The notes under the pieces were generated by a model, which did not search any database, had not been told where the DNA came from, and saw nothing but the letters and a program-made list of their open reading frames with translations. Below, in pieces: positions 1-5,639 of a stretch of DNA of 6,560 bases. Source of the DNA: CAYGTK01 sp964352775 (GTDB lineage: Bacteria > Bacteroidota > Bacteroidia > Chitinophagales > CAIOSU01); assembly GCA_964352775.1 (NCBI GenBank), contig CAYGTK010000215.1, positions 1 to 6,560 on the forward strand, given 5' to 3'. Positions within the stretch are counted from its first letter, which is position 1; the number at the start of each line of letters is the position of its first letter. The translations under genes and the position numbers were made by a program.

Positions 1-1237
1 TAAATAGTACCTGCTCGGACTTAACTACATTGCTCAAGGCATCGCTAGTTCGCAAGTGACCGTAAACCACCCAAGGTTGCCTACCCATTTCAGCAGCAAA
101 CCAACCAAATTGGTTGGCTAACTGCGGCAATATTGCGGCAAATACAAAACCTTGGAGCAGCCACTTTTGCTCAAACAAAGTACCTCTCCACCAGAAGAAA
201 GCACCCGTTAAACTCAAACCTATTAAAGCCATACCAATAGCTACCATAAGGTGATAGAACTGGAATATAGCATTCAAAGCAGTAGGTCGTTCGTCTTCGG
301 GAAAGGCGTTCAATCCTACTATTTCATGATCAAAATCTTGCTCTAATAGGAAACCTACCCCACCTGGTAAGGCTAGCCCTGTGGTGGTTTGGNNNNNNNN
401 NNTCTCCTTATCTACCCAACCTATTAGGTAGAGGTCGGCAGGGCCTTTTTCGTCAAAGTGCCCCTCAAATGCAGCTAACTTGGCGGGTTGATTTACTGCC
501 ACTCCATCTGCTGAACTATGGCCCACCCATAACTGTGCTAGCGAGAAGATCACCGCTACACCCAATGCTATTTTAAAAGCCTTTTTAGATATTTCAACGT
601 GCCTTCCTTTCAAGATATAATAGGCATGTACGCTTAGTACTAAGAACGCACCTGCTAAGAATGCCCCTATCCATACGTGGCTAATACGATCAACACTACT
701 GGGGTTGAATACCATGGCCCAGAAATCGGTTATCTCGGCGCGGGCGCTTAGCCCCTCGCCTACTATGTGGTAACCTGCGGGGGTTTGTTGCCAGCTATTG
801 GCCACCACTATCCAAACGGCGCTGAACATGCTGCCGAAGAACACCCCAAGCGTAGCAATGAAGTGGACCTTGCTACTCACCCTGTTCCACCCAAAAAGCA
901 ATACGCCTAAGAAACCACTCTCGAGCGCAAAAGCGAAGATGCCCTCTGCCGCCAAGGCACTACCGAATACATCGCCCACATAGCGCGAGTAGGTGGCCCA
1001 GTTGGTGCCAAATTCGAATTCCATAACTATACCCGTGGCTACGCCAATACCGAATGTAAGGGCGAATATTTTGGTCCAAAAGCGGGTTAATTGTTCGTAT
1101 TGCTTATTACCAGTACGCAGATACATACCCTCCATAATGACCATCAACAGACCGAGGCCAATACTTAAAGGGGGATAGATATAATGAAATGCAATGGTGA
1201 AAGCGAACTGGATCCTGGCGAGAATTTCTACATCCAT
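1..1237 (-). CDS. cydA: Cytochrome bd ubiquinol/menaquinol oxidase subunit I (CydA), C-terminus cut by window edge, internal N gap
   Basis: This is the quinol-oxidising, haem-carrying subunit of the inner-membrane cytochrome bd oxidase, which reduces O2 to water with electrons from quinol (probably menaquinone in this phylum). Reading from ATG at 1237, 412 codons lie in the window. Family landmarks are in place: His18 and His187 (haem b595 and b558 ligands by E. coli numbering 19/186), Glu98 and Glu106 (E. coli 99/107), the NSWQQTPAG stretch at 147-155, Lys253 and Glu258 in the quinol (Q) loop (E. coli 252/257), Met331 in FYHLMVAIG (E. coli Met393) and GRQPW at 385-389. The Q loop is short, as in the Bacillus-type enzymes. 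Ten unknown bases at 393-402 hide codons 280-281 fully and 279 and 282 partly (three codon-equivalents), but both sides are in the same frame, so this is not a visible frameshift. The last part, probably one transmembrane helix and the tail, is beyond position 1, where cydB would also be expected. The gene is divergent from the 1448 gene. Confidence 0.96.
   Translation of the reverse strand, partial: MDVEILARIQFAFTIAFHYIYPPLSIGLGLLMVIMEGMYLRTGNKQYEQLTRFWTKIFALTFGIGVATGIVMEFEFGTNWATYSRYVGDVFGSALAAEGIFAFALESGFLGVLLFGWNRVSSKVHFIATLGVFFGSMFSAVWIVVANSWQQTPAGYHIVGEGLSARAEITDFWAMVFNPSSVDRISHVWIGAFLAGAFLVLSVHAYYILKGRHVEISKKAFKIALGVAVIFSLAQLWVGHSSADGVAVNQPAKLAAFEGHFDEKGPADLYLIGWVDKEXXXXQTTTGLALPGGVGFLLEQDFDHEIVGLNAFPEDERPTALNAIFQFYHLMVAIGMALIGLSLTGAFFWWRGTLFEQKWLLQGFVFAAILPQLANQFGWFAAEMGRQPWVVYGHLRTSDALSNVVKSEQVLF
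393..402. other. Run of 10 N (assembly gap or masked bases) inside cydA
   Basis: Ten consecutive undetermined bases interrupt cydA in the Q-loop region, between ...GWVDKE and QTTTGLALPGG. Codon starts on both sides have the same phase, so a true length of 10 (or 10 plus a multiple of 3) fits an intact gene. The protein on the two sides joins as expected for the family, with little or nothing else missing. Confidence 0.97.
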
Positions 1238-1241
1238 AATG

Positions 1242-1248
1242 TCCTTTT
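1242..1248 (-). promoter_or_regulatory. Possible ribosome binding site of cydA
   Basis: On the minus strand AAAAGGA lies four bases before the ATG at 1237. This is the most Shine-Dalgarno-like stretch upstream of any start in the window and supports that start codon. The spacing is short, and many Bacteroidota genes do not depend on such sites, so its importance is uncertain. Confidence 0.4.
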
Positions 1249-1381
1249 TTGCGAAGCTAACGAGTAGCAAATGCAAGGTAGTAGACAAAGCTTAGAAAAT
1301 GTAAGAATGAGATGGGTATTTTAAAAGTTCACCTGTTTAAGGGAGAAGCGACTGCTGACATCTCTTCTCTGATAAATGATA

Positions 1382-1413
1382 TTTTTTGATGCTAGCGCTT
1401 TTTAATACTTTCG
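1382..1413 (+). promoter_or_regulatory. Candidate Bacteroidota-type promoter for the propeller gene
   Basis: TTTTTTG at 1382-1388 could be a -33 element and TACTTTCG at 1406-1413 a -7 element, 17 bases apart. The known Bacteroidota sigma-ABfr consensus is TTG or TTTG, then about 17-23 bases, then TAnnTTTG; the -7 box here has one mismatch. Transcription would start about 20-25 bases before the ATG at 1448. It is a pattern match only. Confidence 0.35.
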
Positions 1414-1447
1414 ACCTCTCACTTTCAACCAACTATTCACTTCAACT

Positions 1448-3094
1448 ATGAAAAAGCTATCCACCCTTCTATTCGCACTACTATCGTTGACCTTATTCGC
1501 GCAGCAACCAGAACTGCTTAAAGACCTTGACCTGGGTAACAACATATTTCAATACCACTCATTTAATGGGAAAGTGTATTTCGGTGGCCGAACCAACACA
1601 CTTGGCTTAGAACTTCACGTAACAGATGGCACGCCAGCAGGTACTTACTTAATAAAAGATATACGAAACGGCCGACCAGGCGGTAACCCCGCTCACCTTC
1701 AAGGCTTTAATGGTCAGTTGTATTTCGTAGCACTATTTAACCAGATATGGACTACCGACGATACTGAGGCAGGAACAGTTAAGGTGATGGATGGCGATAC
1801 CGTAGGTTTTGATTTTGCTAATTACCTTACTGACTTTAATGGTATGCTTTACTTTACCGCTAATGATACTAACACTACTGCTGATGAAGGCCTTTGGGTA
1901 AGTGACGGTACAGCGGCTAATACATCGCTAGTAAAATTGATAAACCCTAGCGGTGCAGCCAGTATTAACGATATTACCGTGTTTAATGGCAACATGTATT
2001 TTACTGCTGAAGGCGTAGACCTTACCCGTAGATTATGGATAAGCGATGGCACCACAGCGGGTACACAGCTGTTTAAAGATGTAGACCCTGTATTTGCTGG
2101 TAGTCAGTCCGTAGGCGAAATTACAGTGTGGGATAATGCCTTTTATTTTTTAGCTGACATAAACGGCAGCGGAGTTGATCTATGGAAGAGTGATGGTACC
2201 ATAGCTGGTACCCAACTATTGAAAGACTTTGACCCCGTTGGTCCTGACCTTAGGGTTAGTGAGTTTACCGTATGTAATGGCAAACTGTACTTCACCGTAA
2301 TTAATTTTAATACATTGGTAAGCACTGTTTGGGAAAGCGATGGTACCGAAATGGGCACCAAGCCTGTGCCTATGCCAGGGGTGTTTTCTGTGAATGGTGA
2401 ATTTTTACCTGCGCAGATGACCTGCTTTAAGGATAAGCTCTACTTCTTTACCAGCTTGAATTTAACTGACGATACGAAACTATATGTTCACGACCCAGCA
2501 AATGGAAGCACCACTCTTATTGACGACCAATTGGCCGATACCGTTAGTGTAGCCCCAAATTCTTTAGTGGGTTATAACGATACGCTTTACGTTATTCTAG
2601 GAACAGATTCGCTTGGTGAGCAATTGTATAAAACCGATGGCACCTCACACTTAGAATTATTGCAACCAGTAAACAACAGCAGCGTTGCCATAGATGCTTG
2701 CCGCCAAACACCTGGCCCCTACTTTGCAGAAGACTTGGATATGTTACTCTTTACGGCTGATTATTCAGGCGATGGGCGCGAGCTGTTCTTCTTGCAAACC
2801 GAGGAAACACAAGATACCATAGTTGATACCACCGCTATAAACAACAGGGCTTTAGAACTAGGTTTAAGCCTATACCCCAACCCCGTTCACGATGCATTAA
2901 CTCTTGAACTAAGCAACACCCAAACCCCACTCAACTATCAACTAAGCGACTTGAGCGGAAGGCTATTGCTAACTGGCACAACAGCGGGCACTAGCACCAC
3001 TATTTCGCTAGCCCAACTGGCAGCGGGTACATACTTACTACAGCTTTTAGACGAGGGAAATACAGTTGCTGTGCAACGGGTGGTAAAGTGGTAA
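1448..3094 (+). CDS. Secreted beta-propeller-like protein with W-x-S-D-G-T repeats and type IX secretion sorting domain
   Basis: A 548-residue exported protein. A signal peptide (MKKLS start, hydrophobic core, cleavage about Ala18|Gln19) leads into a repeat region at about 34-450. Each repeat reads roughly 'F-N-G-x-L-Y-F-x-A ... L-W-x-S-D-G-T-x-A-G-T-x-L-x-K-D'. The Asp of the D-G-T motif falls at residues 60, 104 (DDT), 153, 200, 249, 298, 349 (DPA) and 397, a spacing of 44-51, with a last half-repeat ending in RELFF near 445-448. This matches the ELWxTDGTxxGT repeat proteins of Bacteroidota and other bacteria, which are predicted beta-propellers. A Thr/Asp-rich linker (about 452-465) precedes a C-terminal sorting domain at about 470-548 with LYPNPV (475-480), LSDLSGRLL (499-507) and AGTYLLQL (526-533). 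That tail is the type A Por/T9SS signal, so the protein is probably carried across the outer membrane and anchored to or released from the surface. Substrate or ligand is unknown; adhesion or glycan binding is only a guess. The 3101 gene converges on it with its stop 6 bp away. Confidence 0.9.
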   Translation: MKKLSTLLFALLSLTLFAQQPELLKDLDLGNNIFQYHSFNGKVYFGGRTNTLGLELHVTDGTPAGTYLIKDIRNGRPGGNPAHLQGFNGQLYFVALFNQIWTTDDTEAGTVKVMDGDTVGFDFANYLTDFNGMLYFTANDTNTTADEGLWVSDGTAANTSLVKLINPSGAASINDITVFNGNMYFTAEGVDLTRRLWISDGTTAGTQLFKDVDPVFAGSQSVGEITVWDNAFYFLADINGSGVDLWKSDGTIAGTQLLKDFDPVGPDLRVSEFTVCNGKLYFTVINFNTLVSTVWESDGTEMGTKPVPMPGVFSVNGEFLPAQMTCFKDKLYFFTSLNLTDDTKLYVHDPANGSTTLIDDQLADTVSVAPNSLVGYNDTLYVILGTDSLGEQLYKTDGTSHLELLQPVNNSSVAIDACRQTPGPYFAEDLDMLLFTADYSGDGRELFFLQTEETQDTIVDTTAINNRALELGLSLYPNPVHDALTLELSNTQTPLNYQLSDLSGRLLLTGTTAGTSTTISLAQLAAGTYLLQLLDEGNTVAVQRVVKW

Positions 3095-3100
3095 GGGGCG

Positions 3101-3592
3101 TTAAGTTCCCTGTTCTATAAATTTAAAGTGTTGGCTTACTCTATCTATCAATTCACTTTCTTGATAACGGATGATCATAAAAAACCAAAAGAAGGTGAAT
3201 GCTGAGAAGATAAAGGTAAATAGAAAGACTTTCAGGTCGATAACAGTTCCATTCGTATCTACATATCCTGTAAAGTACGAATACCCAAAAAAGGAGGTGA
3301 TGAGGACAACTGCGATAAGCGTTAAGTAATTGAACGGGTGCATTTTAGTGTATTGATGCACTACAACTGCATTATCAAGTGTTTTGGCGATTCTGATATT
3401 TACATTAACATAAAAGAACCGATGATCAACTTCCGAAAGTGAAAAGAGAATTGGTGTGAAAGCCACTAACTCATCACTATGTCCTCTTTTTATTTTGAAA
3501 TTCTTACTCGTAAACCCAGTAAAATAATCGACCACACTCTCACTTGATGCCGCTACTTCGTATTCCCTATGCATGGTAAGCCATTTGAACAT
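3101..3592 (-). CDS. Hypothetical membrane protein with two C-terminal transmembrane helices
   Basis: A 163-residue protein of unknown function. The first about 85 residues look soluble and partly beta-stranded (YEVAASSESVVDYF, ELVAFTPILF, FFYVNVNIRI, NAVVVHQYTKMHPF). Two hydrophobic stretches follow, at about 88-107 and 120-141, split by a short polar loop (YVDTNGTVID), and the protein ends in a charged helical tail (RYQESELIDRVSQHFKF). There is no signal peptide, so the helices should hold it in the inner membrane with both ends on the same side, probably the cytoplasm. The arrangement of a small domain, a basic 'MHPF' turn and a helix pair resembles uncharacterised bacterial families whose domain ends in 'MRLHPF', but this is memory-based and weak. 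The start may be Met1 (3592) or Met7 (3574); no ribosome site decides between them. It is convergent with the propeller gene and divergent from the 3697 gene, so it is probably transcribed alone. Confidence 0.75.
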   Translation of the reverse strand: MFKWLTMHREYEVAASSESVVDYFTGFTSKNFKIKRGHSDELVAFTPILFSLSEVDHRFFYVNVNIRIAKTLDNAVVVHQYTKMHPFNYLTLIAVVLITSFFGYSYFTGYVDTNGTVIDLKVFLFTFIFSAFTFFWFFMIIRYQESELIDRVSQHFKFIEQGT

Positions 3593-3696
3593 GAAGAACT
3601 AAAATACAATAAAGAAATTTTGTTTTTAGCTTCAAACTACTGACAGCCTATTACCAACTAATTTGCCCAGCCAAACTATTCGCATTAAATTACAGC

Positions 3697-4113
3697 ATGA
3701 TACGAACCATCCTTAGCCTTTGTTTTGCCAGCCTATTATTTACCGCACAAGCGCAACAAGATGAGCTGCTGCTAAAGGTGTTGAACGACCAGGTAGATGC
3801 CTTTAACCAACAAGATGTAGATCGCCTAGTAGATAATGTGACTGCCGATTTTAAGTGGTTTTATATCACTAGCGATGCCTTGCTGCCCGAGCTACAGGGT
3901 AAAGAGAAGTTTCGCGCCAGTATGGTCGATTATTACAAAAGCTTCGCCAACATCAAGTCTTCCATATTGAACTACACTACCGATGGTAACCGCATCAGCT
4001 TTCAAGAAAAGGTAGAATACACTGATGAACAAGGCAATCGCAAAAGCTCAACAGCAATGGGTATTTACGAAATACGCGATGGCAAAATTGCTAGATGCTG
4101 GTATTTCTTTTAG
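3697..4113 (+). CDS. Exported SnoaL/NTF2-like family protein
   Basis: A 138-residue protein with a clear signal peptide (MIRTILSLCF..., cleavage about Ala19|Gln20 in AQA|QQ), so the mature form of about 119 residues is periplasmic or secreted. The mature part fits the NTF2-like cone fold: an N-terminal helix pair with the typical 'VDAFNQQDVDRLVDNVTADFKWF' pattern at 33-55, 'GKEKFRASMVDYYKSF' at 68-83, then beta strands ending in 'GIYEIRDGKIARCWYFF' at 122-138, the usual final strand pair of SnoaL-like proteins (Y-E-x-R-D-G-K-I). Members of this fold are enzymes (isomerases, cyclases), binding proteins or protein-association domains, and sequence alone does not say which. No catalytic residue set can be assigned with confidence. 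The gene stands alone, with 104 bp to the divergent 3592 gene and 190 bp to the next start. Confidence 0.85.
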   Translation: MIRTILSLCFASLLFTAQAQQDELLLKVLNDQVDAFNQQDVDRLVDNVTADFKWFYITSDALLPELQGKEKFRASMVDYYKSFANIKSSILNYTTDGNRISFQEKVEYTDEQGNRKSSTAMGIYEIRDGKIARCWYFF

Positions 4114-4303
4114 GCTCTCTTCCATTGGTTAATGATCTATATATCCAATATTTTAGGAGTATTCCCCATTTATTCAGTAGAAAAAATGGAAAGAATATTT
4201 AGATCTCAAAATAAGTGTACGCCTAACAAGTTAATTTTTTACTAAATACAAGATCGCATCCTAAGTATAAAAGCGTAGACAATTTATGTATCTTACTTTA
4301 ACT

Positions 4304-4672
4304 ATGAGAAGATATATCCTTCTTACTGCGCTGCTGCTAAGTCAATTCTTTGCGGCAAACACACTCCAGGCACAAGGTGACTTTGAGCTTACCGGTACGT
4401 GGAGCACCACCATTGATGGCGAACGTGCCGTACTTTACTTCACCCGATTGAATGAGCTTATTTCGCTTACCATGGTTCACCAATACCGTGATGGTGAACG
4501 GGCTAGTATAAGCACAACTGATATTGAACTACAGGGGCCTGATGCAGTAAAGGCCATTTTTAAAGATGTAGAGACCATACACCTTTCAGCCGTGCAGCAA
4601 AGCAACGGTTTGCTTACCGTTACACTTACGGTAGAAGGTGAATCCTCTACCTACAACTTTGCGCGCGAGTAA
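4304..4672 (+). CDS. Small exported protein of unknown function, beta-rich
   Basis: A 122-residue protein read from the ATG at 4304, chosen because it gives a normal signal peptide (MRRYILLTALLLSQFF..., cleavage about LQA|QG at residue 23). An upstream in-frame ATG at 4286 would only add MYLTLT, which spoils the positively charged start. The mature part is about 99 residues and reads as alternating beta strands: FELTGTWSTTIDGERAVLYF, LISLTMVHQYRDGE, ASISTTDIEL, AVKAIFKDVETIHLSAV and LLTVTLTVEG. The opening 'L-x-G-T-W' followed by strands resembles the first strand of small lipocalin-like domains, which would make it a periplasmic or secreted ligand-binding barrel. That likeness is weak, and the protein is short for a full lipocalin. 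No cysteines remain after the signal peptide. Its stop lies 8 bp from the stop of the convergent 5163 gene. Confidence 0.75.
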   Translation: MRRYILLTALLLSQFFAANTLQAQGDFELTGTWSTTIDGERAVLYFTRLNELISLTMVHQYRDGERASISTTDIELQGPDAVKAIFKDVETIHLSAVQQSNGLLTVTLTVEGESSTYNFARE

Positions 4673-4681
4673 ATTGCTCGC
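4665..4681. terminator. Small inverted repeat between convergent genes, possible two-way terminator
   Basis: GCGAG (4665-4669) and CTCGC (4677-4681) can pair across a 7-base loop that contains the stop codon of the 4304 gene. The repeat sits exactly where two genes converge, so it could end transcription both ways. The stem is only 5-6 bp and the T-run after it is poor (TAGTCTTT on the plus strand), so it is a weak candidate. Confidence 0.25.
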
Positions 4682-5163
4682 TAGTCTTTCAAATACTTAT
4701 TTAATTCCCCATTCTCAGCATCTGCAATGAATTGCTTTGTTGCCTTTTTTAGCGCCACCTTATTGTTGGAGTCTTTCAAGTAGTTGGCAAATATCTTCAA
4801 TCCGCTTTTACCCGTTTTATCTTCGGTAGCAATGTAGCCTTTAACCATGCTGGCCATAAATGCAGCAAACAATCCACCTTCTAATCTCTTGATTATTTTA
4901 AGGATAGGCTCCGTTATATAAAGCATATGGTCAGGCGACTTATTCATCCACGAGATGACCACTTTGCGGGCGTGTTTCACCTCTCTACTCCCCTCTTTTA
5001 CTGGCCTAGATAATACGAAATCGGCCAACTGTTCAGCACACTGCGTGGCATAGCGCACTTCTTCCGTAGTACGCATATATACCTTGGTACAGCCCTCAAT
5101 AGTTTGAGCAGCAAGCGGAAGAGTTACTAGCAGGAATGAGATGCAGAACAGAAGGCTTTTCAT
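4681..5163 (-). CDS. Exported alpha-helical protein of unknown function
   Basis: A 160-residue protein read from the ATG at 5163, which gives a clean signal peptide (MKSLLFCISFLLVTLPLAA|QT, cleavage about residue 19). A start at 5190 is possible but would place nine extra residues before the signal peptide. The mature part, about 141 residues, is mostly helical and has two cysteines (in EGCTK and ATQCAEQ) that could form a disulphide. Recognisable blocks are 'VRYATQCAEQLADFVLSRP', 'KVVISWMNKSPDHMLYIT', 'LFAAFMASMVKGYIA' and a Lys-rich end 'LKKATKQFIADAENGELNKYL'. The 'WM-x-x-(S/T)-P-D' plus final 'GEL-x-x-YL' pattern recalls an uncharacterised Bacteroidota family that I cannot name, so no function is offered. 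It is the last of three same-strand genes, 57 bp after the lipoprotein gene, and may share its transcript. Confidence 0.78.
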   Translation of the reverse strand: MKSLLFCISFLLVTLPLAAQTIEGCTKVYMRTTEEVRYATQCAEQLADFVLSRPVKEGSREVKHARKVVISWMNKSPDHMLYITEPILKIIKRLEGGLFAAFMASMVKGYIATEDKTGKSGLKIFANYLKDSNNKVALKKATKQFIADAENGELNKYLKD

Positions 5164-5220
5164 GTATGCTAAATTTACTAAAACTAGCAATAGCCTGATG
5201 TTTGGTAACTTACCTACCTA

Positions 5221-5562
5221 CTACAAACAACCGTAGCCTTCGGCGGTACGAGCTGTTTTCCAGTCCTCTGCTTCGTCTTCATCAAAGCTGCAGAAGTCTA
5301 AAGACTCTGCTGGGGTGTCAGTAGTACGCTGAACGGATCCACCTGCAGATATACATGCTTGTTCAGCAGCACTTAAAAATGCTTCCTCTTCAAAGCATAT
5401 TTCTACAGGTATTCCGTCAGAACTGGTGCAGATAGAACATATCTCGCGGCTCTTAATACAGTTAACACATACTTCTTGAGCTACTGGCTCCAAAGTAACA
5501 TCGCAGCCAGTAAATAGAATAGTAGATGTGATGAACACACATAGAAAGAATAGATATTTCAT
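5221..5562 (-). CDS. Cysteine-rich lipoprotein of unknown function
   Basis: A 113-residue protein with a lipoprotein signal peptide: MKYLFFLCVFITSTILF then the lipobox LFTGC, with the lipid-bearing cysteine at residue 20, so the mature protein should be membrane-anchored. The mature part is only 94 residues but has eight further cysteines, at 32, 35, 42, 45, 56, 70, 91 and 112. The first four form two C-x-x-C pairs six residues apart, a zinc-ribbon-like or thiol-exchange-like spacing; in the oxidising periplasm, four disulphides are equally plausible. Acidic residues dominate the tail (DFCSFDEDEAEDW). I do not recognise the family. The gene follows the serine hydrolase with a 77-bp gap and precedes the helical exported protein by 57 bp, so all three may be expressed together. 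Confidence 0.8.
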   Translation of the reverse strand: MKYLFFLCVFITSTILFTGCDVTLEPVAQEVCVNCIKSREICSICTSSDGIPVEICFEEEAFLSAAEQACISAGGSVQRTTDTPAESLDFCSFDEDEAEDWKTARTAEGYGCL

Positions 5563-5639
5563 TACGTTTAATTAATAGTTATTGGTTACCGTAAAAATAG
5601 CAAGTGTGACGGCAAATAAAGAAGGAAGGAGCTAAAACA

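Noticed and set aside
798..1178. Two plus-strand open frames of 61 codons each (798-983 and 993-1178)
   Set aside because: They lie opposite the well-supported cydA on the minus strand and their translations have no protein-like features; they are shadows.
1251..1310. Minus-strand TAAGCTTTG as a -7 box for cydA
   Set aside because: It has three bases instead of two between TA and TTTG and no good -33 partner at the right distance.
1849..2361. Minus-strand open frames at 1849-2055 and 2143-2361
   Set aside because: They mirror the repeats of the propeller gene on the other strand; similarity between them comes from those repeats.
3094..3111. AGGGG/TTCCCT inverted repeat at the convergent stops of the propeller and membrane protein genes
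   Set aside because: Only about 5 bp including a G-T pair, and no T-run; too weak to call a terminator.
4126..4155. ATTGG...CCAAT inverted repeat after the NTF2-like gene
   Set aside because: A 5-bp stem with a long A+T loop is expected by chance in this spacer.
5206..5221. Short TACC-TACC-TAC repeat between two genes
   Set aside because: Two to three copies of a 4-base unit; no sign of a functional repeat.
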